64,000 bases of DNA, taken from contig NZ_JANJGU010000004.1 in assembly GCF_024626525.1 (NCBI RefSeq), forward strand, positions 1 to 64,000, read 5' to 3'. Each line of letters begins with the position of its first letter. Position 1 is the stretch's first letter. Source of the stretch: Lederbergia panacisoli (GTDB lineage: Bacteria > Bacillota > Bacilli > Bacillales > Bacillaceae_C). The notes beneath the pieces are model-generated. The model had not been told where the DNA came from and did no database searches. It saw only the letters and a program-made list of their open reading frames with translations. The translations under genes and the position numbers were made by a program. Shown in pieces: positions 27,168 to 35,635 of this stretch.

Positions 27168-27284
27168 CTACTTTGTTAAACCAAGTAGTTGTTTTTAAAA
27201 CTGCTATCTTGTTAAGCAAAATAGCGAAAGTTTATGTCTAGATCTTTTTTTATTTTGATTTGCTATCTTGCTTAGCAATATAGC
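27168..27284. promoter_or_regulatory. Three tandem palindromic operators of the PadR operon
   Basis: Related palindromes lie at 27168-27188, 27203-27225 and 27262-27284. The third is perfect: arms GCTAT and TTGCT mirrored by AGCAA and ATAGC around single spacer bases. The second differs by one position, and the first shares the CTA..TTTGTTAA..AA.TAG pattern. Centre spacings are about 36 and 59 bp. They cover the region from the transcription start to the ribosome site, so the PadR protein probably represses its own operon cooperatively. Confidence 0.7.
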
Positions 27285-27301
27285 CAGAAAGGATGGTGCA
27301 T

Positions 27302-27631
27302 ATGTCGATACGAAGCCAGTTGTTAAAAGGAATTTTAGATGGATGCGTGTTGGCTGTGATCGAGAAAGAACCCGTTTACGGATATGAACTCTCAAAAAAA
27401 CTGCAGGATATTGGCCTGCAGGATGTAAGCGAAGGGACGATTTATCCGGTTTTATTAAGACTTCAAAAAAATGGATTGATAAGAGGGGAAATGAAGCCAT
27501 CAGATTCGGGGCCAAATCGAAAATATTATTTTTTGACGAATGAAGGAGAAGAGGCGCTGCTCACCATTACAGAAGAGTGGAATCAAATTAGTGAACCGAT
27601 CAATGCATTGTTCAAAAGGAGAGGAGACTAA
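27302..27631 (+). CDS. PadR family transcriptional regulator
   Basis: A 109-residue winged-helix protein: LLKGILDGCVLAVIEKEPVY then GYELSKKL, the recognition segment VSEGTIYPVLLRLQKNGLI and the wing SGPNRKYYFLTNEG. The ATG at 27302 has AAAGGA 8 bp upstream; another ATG at 27293 lies within that site. Three palindromic operators precede it. Forms an operon with two membrane-protein genes. Confidence 0.92.
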   Translation: MSIRSQLLKGILDGCVLAVIEKEPVYGYELSKKLQDIGLQDVSEGTIYPVLLRLQKNGLIRGEMKPSDSGPNRKYYFLTNEGEEALLTITEEWNQISEPINALFKRRGD

Positions 27632-27633
27632 AG

Positions 27634-28308
27634 ATGAATGCAAAAAAACTAATAGAAGAAAACAATCGAAAAAGAGAATTATTGATCCCGGAAAATGAGA
27701 CTTATTATGGCGATATGTTGATCTATATTCGACTTCAGATGGCACTTTCGGAACAACAGTCAGAAGAAGTCTTAATGGAAATGCTTGATCATTTGCTTGA
27801 AGGACAGGAAGAAGGAAAAACAGCTAAAGACATATTCGGAGACGACCCGAAAGCTTTCGCTGATGAAATTATTGAGCAATTGCCAAAAGAGAAAAAGAGG
27901 GCAGTTATCCCATTTGTTGCAGGGGTAGTTGGCAATATTGTCAGTTGGCTTCTAATAATACGGGGGATTCTTTTCCTCGCATTATCACAATTTACTGAGG
28001 TAAGGACCGAAGTATATCCTGTTGCAGCAGTTGTAGTCGCTTTAGTTATCGTCTGCTTCATTGCCATTACAATCTGGTTTATTTTAAGTTTGGTTAAAAA
28101 TTCATTATTTAAAGAGAAGCGTAATACAAAAATGGATATGCTTAAGGCTGGTTTAGTCGGCGCGGGAGGTATGGCGGTTGTACTAGCCGCTGCAAGATTC
28201 ACCCCGGAAGTAGGTCCTTCATTTGATTTTTCGTGGTGGGCGTCTTTAATTGTCGGGATGGTTCTCTGGATTATAGTGTTTATCATCAAAAAAGTAGGAG
28301 GGAAATAA
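27634..28308 (+). CDS. DUF1129-type membrane protein
   Basis: A 224-residue protein with a cytoplasmic helical N-terminal part (EVLMEMLDHLLEGQEEGKTA then KDIFGDDPKAFADEI) and about four membrane helices. This resembles DUF1129 proteins that commonly follow PadR genes. It begins 3 bp after the PadR stop with GGAGA upstream. Function unknown; probably a membrane sensor or effector controlled by the PadR protein. Confidence 0.75.
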   Translation: MNAKKLIEENNRKRELLIPENETYYGDMLIYIRLQMALSEQQSEEVLMEMLDHLLEGQEEGKTAKDIFGDDPKAFADEIIEQLPKEKKRAVIPFVAGVVGNIVSWLLIIRGILFLALSQFTEVRTEVYPVAAVVVALVIVCFIAITIWFILSLVKNSLFKEKRNTKMDMLKAGLVGAGGMAVVLAAARFTPEVGPSFDFSWWASLIVGMVLWIIVFIIKKVGGK

Positions 28309-28309
28309 A

Positions 28310-29065
28310 TTGTTATCAGCTAAAAGTGAGAGATTTATAGAAAGTCTTCGATTGTATCTTGTAACTTCAGGAAAAAACCAAAGTGAAATTAATGATTTAA
28401 TAGAGGAATTAAAGGATCATCTTATAGAATCAGAAAAACACGGAAGAAATATCGAGGATATTATTGAGGGGACACCTGCTGAATATATGGCCTCATTGAA
28501 AAGTGAAATGAAGACCGATTATAAAAGCTTAGTAAAAAATTTACCTATCTTTTTTCTTGGACTCATTGCTTATCTTACAATGGGCACGGCAATAAGAGGA
28601 GAATTTGAAATAAACATCGTTCAAGTCATCGGGTTTCCCGTTGTCTCTGTAGTAAGTCTTGTCATTTACATTGTTTTTTTACAAAGAGCAGGGCAAAGTC
28701 AATATTCCAACAAGAAATTATTTCTTGTTGGAATGTTGGCCAGTGGAAGTGTGATGGTACTCTTTATTCTATTAATGGTATTTAGCGGAATTTTTATTGA
28801 TCCTTTTTATAAAGGGAGCACACTTGTAAATTGGATCATTGTCGCAATATGTTCTTTCATTTTTGTTTTCAGTGCGTTATGGAGTAAAGCGTGGTTCCCT
28901 ATTTGGATTCCTGCTATTTTATTCATACCTGATTTTCTTTCGCGGTTTTCAAATATAAAAGAAACAACGATTCTTGTTATTAGTTTTGTGTCTTTTATAC
29001 TACTGTTTATTTTAATTATATTAAGTATATTGGTAACTGAGAGAAAAAAGCCAAAAGCAACATAA
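28310..29065 (+). CDS. HAAS-domain membrane protein
   Basis: A 251-residue protein: an N-terminal helical HAAS-like domain (INDLIEELKDHLIESEKHGR) followed by about six membrane helices. The TTG start is one base after the preceding gene's stop, with AGGAGG 8 bp upstream. Third gene of the PadR operon. The combination mirrors the PadR operon at 14825-16395. Confidence 0.75.
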   Translation: MLSAKSERFIESLRLYLVTSGKNQSEINDLIEELKDHLIESEKHGRNIEDIIEGTPAEYMASLKSEMKTDYKSLVKNLPIFFLGLIAYLTMGTAIRGEFEINIVQVIGFPVVSVVSLVIYIVFLQRAGQSQYSNKKLFLVGMLASGSVMVLFILLMVFSGIFIDPFYKGSTLVNWIIVAICSFIFVFSALWSKAWFPIWIPAILFIPDFLSRFSNIKETTILVISFVSFILLFILIILSILVTERKKPKAT

Positions 29066-29086
29066 TGGAAAGATGTTACTTTTGGC
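29050..29086. terminator. Hairpin terminator between convergent genes
   Basis: GCCAAAAGCAACAT and ATGTTACTTTTGGC pair with one mismatch. It spans the ends of both convergent genes and lacks a long T tract. Confidence 0.6.
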
Positions 29087-29954
29087 TATATAGCTGCTTT
29101 TGTTGATAAGTGGACAGCACAACCCCACCAACAATAAAAATGGAGCCGGCAATTTCTACACCTGTAATGGGTTTAGATAATAGTATAAACCCAAAAACCA
29201 TTGCGACAAATGGCTCTAAATTAGACAAAATAGATGCCTTGGAAGCATCAACATGGCGTATATTGCTATTCCAAATGAGTGTGGCAAGTCCATGAACAAT
29301 GATGGCTGTTCCAATTAAAAGTCCCCAATCATTGAAGTTGCTGCTTATTCGCAATGGACTATCAATACTAAAAGCAAAAAATATCGAAATGATCAAACCT
29401 ACAACGTTCGAATATAAAGTAATAAGCAGCGGATCGATTCTTTGAGAGAGTATTCTCGTCATAATAATCATGATGGCGAAGGTGATCATTGTGATTACAA
29501 TCCATATGAGGCCAATCTCAACATGTAAAGTTGATAAACTGCCTTTTGTTACAACGAAAAATATCCCAATTATCGCTACTATAGAACCGAATATCATACG
29601 AATAGTTAATCTTTCTTTTAAGAAGATCGCGGCTAAGAAGCTCGTCAAAATTGGAGTGGTTGCTAATATTAAAGCGGAGGTTGTTGGATCAGCTGTTTGC
29701 AAACCTTCAAAAAAAGACCATTGATTGATAAATACACCGATAAATCCTAAAAATAATACAATCACTGCATCTTTTTTATTTATACGAGTCAGCTTTGTTT
29801 TATAAGATAATGCAATTAAAAATAATACAATAAAGACAAGTCTTAGGAATGTTAATAGAGCTGGTGAGAAACTTTGGACTAAAATTTTTCCGAATACAAA
29901 GTTGCTTCCCCATACCACCACACAAAAAGTTAGCCATGAATAAGCCTTAAACAT
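29076..29954 (-). CDS. EamA/DMT family transporter
   Basis: A 292-residue protein with ten membrane helices in two EamA repeats. WGSNFVFGKILVQSFSPAL opens the first and AILSNLEPFVAMVFGFILL lies in the second; both match drug/metabolite exporters (YdcZ/RhaT-like). The ATG at 29954 has AAAGGATGG 8-11 bp upstream, while an ATG at 29966 is too close to the site. Substrate unknown. Confidence 0.85.
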   Translation of the reverse strand: MFKAYSWLTFCVVVWGSNFVFGKILVQSFSPALLTFLRLVFIVLFLIALSYKTKLTRINKKDAVIVLFLGFIGVFINQWSFFEGLQTADPTTSALILATTPILTSFLAAIFLKERLTIRMIFGSIVAIIGIFFVVTKGSLSTLHVEIGLIWIVITMITFAIMIIMTRILSQRIDPLLITLYSNVVGLIISIFFAFSIDSPLRISSNFNDWGLLIGTAIIVHGLATLIWNSNIRHVDASKASILSNLEPFVAMVFGFILLSKPITGVEIAGSIFIVGGVVLSTYQQKQLYSQK

Positions 29955-30046
29955 AGTTGTATCCATCCTTTATCACAATACTAACTTTTCAATTTTAAAC
30001 ATAAAAGGGTGCATAGTAAAGGAAGACAAATTGACAGTCCAATCAA

Positions 30047-30382
30047 CTAGCCTTCAAGCCATTCCCAATCGAATTCAGTCGGTTCCCAGCGGTATTGGTG
30101 AAGAATAACTTGTTTTTCTTGGACAAGTTCTATTCCTTCCCGTTTTAGTAGTATATGTTGCTGGTAGGCCGTTTCCGCGTCTCCGATTACTATTTCTCCT
30201 TTGGCATTTACGATCCGATGCCAAGGGAGTTCGTATTTTGAACTCATAGAGTGAAGAATTCGTGAAACCTGTCTTGCACCACGTGGATTTCCAGCAAGAC
30301 GTGCAATTTGTCCGTAAGTTGCAACACGGCCTTCCGGGATTGATTTTATAATGGATATAACGTTTACTGTAAAAGGATTCAA
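30047..30382 (-). CDS. Alkyltransferase-like (ATL) DNA-damage protein
   Basis: A 111-residue protein equivalent to the DNA-binding domain of O6-methylguanine-DNA methyltransferase: EGRVATYGQIARLAGNPRGA (helix-turn-helix, arginine finger) and PWHRIVNAKGEI. The acceptor Cys of PCHR is replaced by Trp, the signature of ATL proteins, which bind O6-alkylguanine without repairing it and hand it to nucleotide excision repair. I use the TTG at 30382 (AGAGG 6 bp upstream); a TTG at 30397 is possible. Confidence 0.88.
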   Translation of the reverse strand: MNPFTVNVISIIKSIPEGRVATYGQIARLAGNPRGARQVSRILHSMSSKYELPWHRIVNAKGEIVIGDAETAYQQHILLKREGIELVQEKQVILHQYRWEPTEFDWEWLEG

Positions 30383-30437
30383 TTTTACCCTCTCCAATCT
30401 TTTTTAGTATATCATTTAAAAAAAGGAGGCTAAATAA

Positions 30438-30752
30438 ATGACCATTAAAAAGGCTGAAGAATCACAAACATATAATGAGGTTCGGTTTACAAAGAATGTT
30501 TTATTCAATGAAGGAAAAAGTACAGCATTTACGCTTAACTTTTTGCCTGGCCAAACGTTGCCGCCTCACCCACACCCGAATGCCCATGTATATTTATTCG
30601 TCATGGAAGGCAGCGGGATTTGTACGATTGACGATGAAAAGCACGATATTACAGCAAAAGATGTCATTCATTGTGAAGATAAACAAGTGTTAAGTATCGA
30701 AAATAACGGTAATGAACAAATGAGTATTTATGTTGTTTTAGCAAGGGAATGA
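30438..30752 (+). CDS. Cupin domain protein
   Basis: A 104-residue single-domain cupin. Motif 1 is LPPHPHPNAHVYLFVMEGSG (metal-binding histidines) and motif 2 the IHCEDKQVLSIEN strand. Small cupins bind metals or small ligands; function unknown. AGGAGG lies 8 bp before the ATG and a terminator overlaps the stop. Confidence 0.82.
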   Translation: MTIKKAEESQTYNEVRFTKNVLFNEGKSTAFTLNFLPGQTLPPHPHPNAHVYLFVMEGSGICTIDDEKHDITAKDVIHCEDKQVLSIENNGNEQMSIYVVLARE

Positions 30753-30778
30753 TCCTCGTCATGATACGAGGATTTTTT
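30752..30778 (+). terminator. Terminator of the cupin gene
   Basis: ATCCTCG pairs with CGAGGAT, followed by TTTTTT. The stem begins at the last base of the stop codon. Confidence 0.82.
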
Positions 30779-30815
30779 GTATAATAATAGGAATAAATAA
30801 AAAAGGAAGATCGAT

Positions 30816-31517
30816 ATGGCAAAAATCATGATCGTAGAGGATGATCCGAAGATAGCGAAGCTGCTTCAAGGGCATCTTGAAAAGTATGGATATCTTGTAA
30901 CGATAACAGAAGATTTTGATCATATATTGGACCTTTTCACAAAAATAGACCCGGGCTTGGTTTTGCTAGATGTCAATTTACCAAGTTATGACGGCTATTA
31001 TTGGTGTAGGCAAATTCGGAAAATATCGACATGTCCGATTCTCTTTATTTCCGCTAGGTCTGGTGAAATGGATCAAGTAATGGCCTTGGAAAATGGTGCA
31101 GATGATTTTATAACAAAACCTTTCCATTATGAGGTAGTCATGGCGAAAATACGCAGCCAACTACGGCGTGCTTACGGGGAATACGCTCCTAAAATAGAAG
31201 AGCGCACAGTCGAACTAAAAGGATTAACTCTATATATGGAACGGATGGAGGCGGAAAAGGGAGATAATATTATTTCTTTGACAAAGAAAGAAGCGATTTT
31301 GCTTGAAACGCTTATGAAACAATCCCCGCGAGTGGTTAGTCGTGAAACGATATTAGAAAAATTATGGGATGATCAATCATTCGTTGATGAAAACACCCTG
31401 AATGTAAATGTGACTCGTGTTCGTAAGAAGCTGCAAGGACTTGGAATCGATGATGCGATTGAAACCGTGCGTGGAGCAGGATACCGGTTAGTCTCTAATT
31501 GGTTAGAAGCGAGATGA
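30816..31517 (+). CDS. OmpR-family response regulator (BceR-like)
   Basis: A 233-residue regulator. Receiver domain with acidic pair ED at 8-9, phospho-acceptor Asp52 (LLDVNLP) and Lys in FITKPFHYE; winged-helix output domain with VSRETILEKLW and TVRGAGYRL. Its stop overlaps the kinase start. With the kinase and the ABC genes downstream it forms a Bce-type antimicrobial-peptide sensing and detoxification module, where the regulator would activate the transporter genes. Confidence 0.9.
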   Translation: MAKIMIVEDDPKIAKLLQGHLEKYGYLVTITEDFDHILDLFTKIDPGLVLLDVNLPSYDGYYWCRQIRKISTCPILFISARSGEMDQVMALENGADDFITKPFHYEVVMAKIRSQLRRAYGEYAPKIEERTVELKGLTLYMERMEAEKGDNIISLTKKEAILLETLMKQSPRVVSRETILEKLWDDQSFVDENTLNVNVTRVRKKLQGLGIDDAIETVRGAGYRLVSNWLEAR

Positions 31518-32479
31518 GGCTATTTCTTCGTGATCACTTACCTCTAATCATTGTTAATACCCTACAAATGATAGCGGTTTTATCTATCTACATAATGGAT
31601 GGCTATCGAAATTATTTAACGGCTCTTTATGCTTTGTTTATCGGCATTTTTTTATTAACAGCATACTTAGTCTATCGTTACTTTACACATAAAGAATTTT
31701 ATAGGCGACTATCCAACCCGATTCACAAGCTTGATGAGGTAAATGAAATACTAGGATTTACTCCACTTCCGGAAGCATTAACTCACCTTTTAAAATCACA
31801 GCATACAAAGTATATGAATGAACTTCATCTTCAGGAAAGGAAACGGAATAATCATTCAACCTTTATCAATCAATGGGTGCATCAAATGAAAACGCCGCTT
31901 TCGGTCATCCAGCTTATTACTCAAGAGGAGGATGACGAGCGCTTCACAAGCATCCAAGAGGAAGTTGATAAAATCGGAAAAGGCTTAGATATGGTTTTAT
32001 ATGCTGCTAGACTTGAAGCCTTTGAACATGATTTTCAAGTAGGAGCAATTAGCTTGAGAAAGATAGCAGAACAAGCAGTTACAGAAAATAAACGACTTTT
32101 TATTAAAAATCATGTATATCCAGAAATTCAGATAGAACCGAATACTTTTGTAGAGTCGGATGAAAAATGGTTAATGTTTATTTTAAATCAGTTAATTACG
32201 AACGCCGTAAAATATTCAGCAGGAAAATCGCAAAAGATCATGATACAAGGATCTGAAGGGTGCTTCGAGGTACGGGACAATGGAATCGGAATTCCGAAAT
32301 CAGATATTAAGCGAGTATTTAATCCGTTTTATACTGGGGAAAATGGCCGACTGTACCGCGAATCAACTGGGATGGGATTATACTTAGTCAAAGAAATTTG
32401 CGATCGGCTTGGCCACGGCATTGAGATAGAATCAGAAGTTGGGAAAGGCACAACGGTAAAAATAACCTTTCTTGTCTGA
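31514..32479 (+). CDS. Intramembrane-sensing histidine kinase (BceS-like)
   Basis: A 321-residue kinase with two N-terminal membrane helices joined by only a few residues, the hallmark of kinases that sense through a partner transporter. H-box FINQWVHQMKTPLSVIQL (His123), N-box QLITNAVKYSA, and G-boxes DNGIGIP and STGMGLYLVKEI. ATG overlaps the regulator stop (ATGA). A 440-bp repeat-filled gap separates it from the ABC genes. Confidence 0.9.
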   Translation: MRLFLRDHLPLIIVNTLQMIAVLSIYIMDGYRNYLTALYALFIGIFLLTAYLVYRYFTHKEFYRRLSNPIHKLDEVNEILGFTPLPEALTHLLKSQHTKYMNELHLQERKRNNHSTFINQWVHQMKTPLSVIQLITQEEDDERFTSIQEEVDKIGKGLDMVLYAARLEAFEHDFQVGAISLRKIAEQAVTENKRLFIKNHVYPEIQIEPNTFVESDEKWLMFILNQLITNAVKYSAGKSQKIMIQGSEGCFEVRDNGIGIPKSDIKRVFNPFYTGENGRLYRESTGMGLYLVKEICDRLGHGIEIESEVGKGTTVKITFLV

Positions 32480-32686
32480 GCGCAAGCAGCCTATCCACTA
32501 GCGAACTTCCTGTCCTCTTCCCTACGATAAGTCAACAATTCTCGTACCTGGCAGTGCTTCTTATATCTCTGTCCGCGGCCGAAAGAGGAACGTGATTAGA
32601 ACCTCCGCGTCCTTATGTCTTCGTCGACGGACCCAGATCCTACGGGCCTTTACGTCGATGAGCAAGGCGCTTATGCTTTTCTTTGT
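32480..32686 (-). repeat. Dispersed intergenic repeat, copy B
   Basis: Reverse orientation relative to copy A at 23761. It carries the shared end GAAAAGCATAAGCGCCTTGC (minus strand) and, at the other end, the AGGACAGGAAGTTCGCTAGT variant, with a divergent middle including a CGGCCG block also found in copy A. No coding frame. Starts immediately after the kinase stop. Confidence 0.7.
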
Positions 32687-32832
32687 CTAGCTTCAGCGCC
32701 TATCGACTAGCAAACTTCCTGTCCTTTTCCCTACGATAAGGAAGCCGGCTCGTACCTCGCCGTGTTTCCTTTATCGCAAGTCTTAGACCTTGAAGTTTGT
32801 ACGTCGATGAGCAAGGCGCTTATGCTTTTCTT
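32687..32832 (-). repeat. Dispersed intergenic repeat, copy C
   Basis: A shorter second copy in tandem with copy B, same orientation, with both conserved ends (GAAAAGCATAAGCGCCTTGC and AGGACAGGAAGTTTGCTAGT on the minus strand) and a different middle. Copies B and C fill most of the gene-free stretch 32480-32923; the rest is AT-rich leader of the ABC operon. Confidence 0.75.
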
Positions 32833-32923
32833 ACAAACATGTAAGGAAACTGAAAGGTAAATAGATGGTTGAAGATTCCTCTTTTCATCTACAATAACGG
32901 TAGAAGGAAAGGGGATATTTATA

Positions 32924-33694
32924 ATGGGAATGCTGAAAATCAAAAACTTAAGTAAAGTATATGATGGAAAAGTTGCATATAGGGCGCTATCAGATATTGA
33001 TCTAACGATTGAAGAAGGTGAATTTGTCGGAATCATGGGTCCGTCCGGAAGCGGGAAAACGACCCTCTTAAATATGGTGGCGACGATTGACCAACCTACG
33101 TCAGGGTCGATATTAATTAATGGAAAAGATCCATTTCGTCTTAAGCAAAATGCCCTTGCATTATTTAGACGTAGACAATTAGGATTCGTTTTTCAAGATT
33201 TCAATTTACTCCCAACACTTACGGTTGAAGAAAACATCGTTCTACCACTGACATTGGACGGAGTAAGTGTAAAAATAATGGATGAAAAAGTAAAAGCTAT
33301 TGCTGAAAAATTAGGGATCACGGAAATTTTGAAAAAAAGGATTTATGAAATATCCGGTGGTCAGGCGCAAAGAACGGCAATTGCACGAGCAACGATTCAT
33401 TCCCCGCAAATGGTGCTGGCGGATGAGCCGACTGGAAATCTCGATTCGAAAGCTTCGAAGGCTGTAATGGAAATGATGGAAACCATTAATAAAAATGATA
33501 AAACGACAATGATGATGGTGACACATGATCCGATTGCTGCAAGCTATAGTGATCGAGTTGTATTTATTAAAGACGGGAAATTTTACAACGAAATTCACCG
33601 TGGTGACAATCGCCAAGCCTTTTTCCAAAAAATTATCGATGTGCTTTCACTGCTAGGAGGGGATTCAAGTGACCTTCAGACAGTTCGCATTTAA
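32924..33694 (+). CDS. Bce-type ABC transporter ATP-binding protein
   Basis: A 256-residue MacB/BceA-type ATPase: Walker A GPSGSGKTTLL (about residues 39-49), Q-loop FVFQDFNLLPTLT, signature ISGGQAQRTAIARA, Walker B LADEPTGNLD and H-loop MVTHD. Partner of the large permease that follows; together they confer resistance to and report cell-wall-active peptides to the kinase. ATG with AAAGGGG upstream at long spacing. Confidence 0.9.
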   Translation: MGMLKIKNLSKVYDGKVAYRALSDIDLTIEEGEFVGIMGPSGSGKTTLLNMVATIDQPTSGSILINGKDPFRLKQNALALFRRRQLGFVFQDFNLLPTLTVEENIVLPLTLDGVSVKIMDEKVKAIAEKLGITEILKKRIYEISGGQAQRTAIARATIHSPQMVLADEPTGNLDSKASKAVMEMMETINKNDKTTMMMVTHDPIAASYSDRVVFIKDGKFYNEIHRGDNRQAFFQKIIDVLSLLGGDSSDLQTVRI

Positions 33695-35543
33695 CAATGT
33701 TTTTCGAAACAAAAGGACATATGCGGCATACTTTTTAAGCAGTATGTTTTCGGTATTGGTGTTTTTTGTTTATGCCGTATTTGCATTTCACCCTGCACTT
33801 AAGAATATTAATCCGAATGTTGCAGTTGGCCTGCATTTTGCCGAAGGAATTATTTATGTTTTCTCCTTCATATTTGTCCTAGTATCGATGAGTGCATTTT
33901 TGAAATCAAGGAAAAAAGAATTCGGTCTCATGGTCATGCACGGGATGACGAATATGCAGCTGCGTAAAATGGTCTTTTTAGAAAATGTGTTCATCGGCTT
34001 TTTTGCGACCGTATTTGGAATGCTAGTAGGCTTTGTTTTTTCTAAAATGATTTTATTAGCTGCGGAAAACGTATTGAATTTGGACGAAGTTTTGCCTTTC
34101 TATTGGCCAGTAAACGCAATAGTATTGACGTTTGTAGCGTTTTTGCTTCTATTTATTACTATTTCCTTTTTCACAGTTTCAGTTCTTAAAGGGAATAAGC
34201 TTGTGGATTTAATTAAAGGAAGTACTGCTCCCAAAAAAGAACCAAAAGCTTCAATTGCATTATCACTATTAGCCATTTTTCTTATAGGTATTGGTTACGC
34301 GGGTGCTTTAATAGCTGATGGTTTACAGGTCGTTTTGGCAATGGTTCCCGTTACAATCGTCGTTATTATTGGCACATATTTTCTTTTTACACAGCTTAGT
34401 GTGTTCACGATTAATCGACTAAGAAAAAGCAAATCCTTCTTTTGGAGAAAAACGAATATAGTCGTTATGTCCGATCTTGCTTATCGGATGAAAGACAATG
34501 CGAGAGCCTTTTTCTTCGTTGCGATTGTTTCTACAGTGGCTTTTTCTGCGATTGGTTCACTCGTTGGGTTTAGGACGATGATGACAGCTGATTTATTTAA
34601 AAACCATCCATTTGCGTTAGAGTATACATCAGAAGAAGGCAATGGTTTGGAAACGAGGCATATTCAACTAATTAGAAAAGAACTTGAAAACTTGCCTTAT
34701 AAAGAAGCGAGTGCGGATATTAAAAGAGTGATATCGAAAAGTGATTCATATAATGTAACTAGTCAGTCAGGGTACAATCAACTACTAACAAAGTTAGGCA
34801 GGGATGCGGAGCAAGTAGATCTTAAAGGAAATGATGTGCTTTTGTTATACTACGAAAGTGCTCTTGACATGGCTCCACGGGTTACAGCTCAAGATAAAAT
34901 TACTTTCGGTGATCTAGTTTTGGAACAGAAAGAAGTAATTCCTGGTAATGTATTTCCAGCGTATCGAAACTTTTTAGTGGTTTCCGATGACGTATTTGAG
35001 CAAATAAAAAACTTTGAATGGAAACAAACATACTATGCTTTTTATATAAAAGATTGGAAACATTCATTAGAGGCTGGGAAGAATTTAGCAAAAGAAATTG
35101 CCCAATTTGATTCTGAAGGAAAGTATGAATATTTTTCACTAGCTTATACATGGCATGAAATCAATCAGATGTATGGTGCCGTGTTATTTATAGGATTATT
35201 TATTGGAGCCGTATTTTTTGTATCAGCAGGAAGCTTTTTATACTTCCGATTATATGCTGATTTCGAAGATGAAAAGCGGAAGTTTTCTGCGATCAGGAAA
35301 CTGGGGTTGACGGATACAGAATTGTCAAAAATTATTACAATTCAGTTGGCGTTGTTGTTTTTTGTTCCGATTATTGTAGCTGTGATCCATGGGGCCGTTG
35401 CGTTAACAGCTTTGGAGCATATGTTCAGTTTTAGCTTAGTAAAAGAGTCTACATTAGTTCTTAGCAGCTTTGCCTGCATACAAATCATCTACTTTTTATT
35501 TATTCGTTCAAACTATATTAGAAAAATTAGACGTTCGATTTAG
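33669..35543 (+). CDS. Bce-type ABC transporter permease
   Basis: A 624-residue FtsX-family permease with ten predicted membrane helices and a large extracellular domain (about residues 310-490) between helices 7 and 8, the layout of BceB. The extracellular domain is thought to bind the peptide antibiotic or its lipid complex. GTG start with AGGAGG 8 bp upstream, overlapping the ATPase by 26 bp. Substrate peptide unknown. Confidence 0.9.
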   Translation: MTFRQFAFNNVFRNKRTYAAYFLSSMFSVLVFFVYAVFAFHPALKNINPNVAVGLHFAEGIIYVFSFIFVLVSMSAFLKSRKKEFGLMVMHGMTNMQLRKMVFLENVFIGFFATVFGMLVGFVFSKMILLAAENVLNLDEVLPFYWPVNAIVLTFVAFLLLFITISFFTVSVLKGNKLVDLIKGSTAPKKEPKASIALSLLAIFLIGIGYAGALIADGLQVVLAMVPVTIVVIIGTYFLFTQLSVFTINRLRKSKSFFWRKTNIVVMSDLAYRMKDNARAFFFVAIVSTVAFSAIGSLVGFRTMMTADLFKNHPFALEYTSEEGNGLETRHIQLIRKELENLPYKEASADIKRVISKSDSYNVTSQSGYNQLLTKLGRDAEQVDLKGNDVLLLYYESALDMAPRVTAQDKITFGDLVLEQKEVIPGNVFPAYRNFLVVSDDVFEQIKNFEWKQTYYAFYIKDWKHSLEAGKNLAKEIAQFDSEGKYEYFSLAYTWHEINQMYGAVLFIGLFIGAVFFVSAGSFLYFRLYADFEDEKRKFSAIRKLGLTDTELSKIITIQLALLFFVPIIVAVIHGAVALTALEHMFSFSLVKESTLVLSSFACIQIIYFLFIRSNYIRKIRRSI

Positions 35544-35571
35544 GCGCTCATTTTATATGAGTGCTTTTTTT
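35544..35571 (+). terminator. Terminator of the Bce-type module
   Basis: GCGCTCAT and ATGAGTGC pair with one G-T, followed by seven T. Confidence 0.85.
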
Positions 35572-35635
35572 GGGAACTTTTTTGGAATCCATTCGTAGAA
35601 GATAGTGCAGATTGATGAGAGGGTGAAATAATACA

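Noticed and set aside
27165-27196. Terminator after the GntR gene
   Set aside because: The hairpin aligns with the two PadR operator palindromes downstream and lies at the predicted transcription start, so an operator is the better reading.
27789-28289. 166-residue open frame antisense to the DUF1129 gene
   Set aside because: Shadow of a well-supported gene with its own ribosome site and family features.
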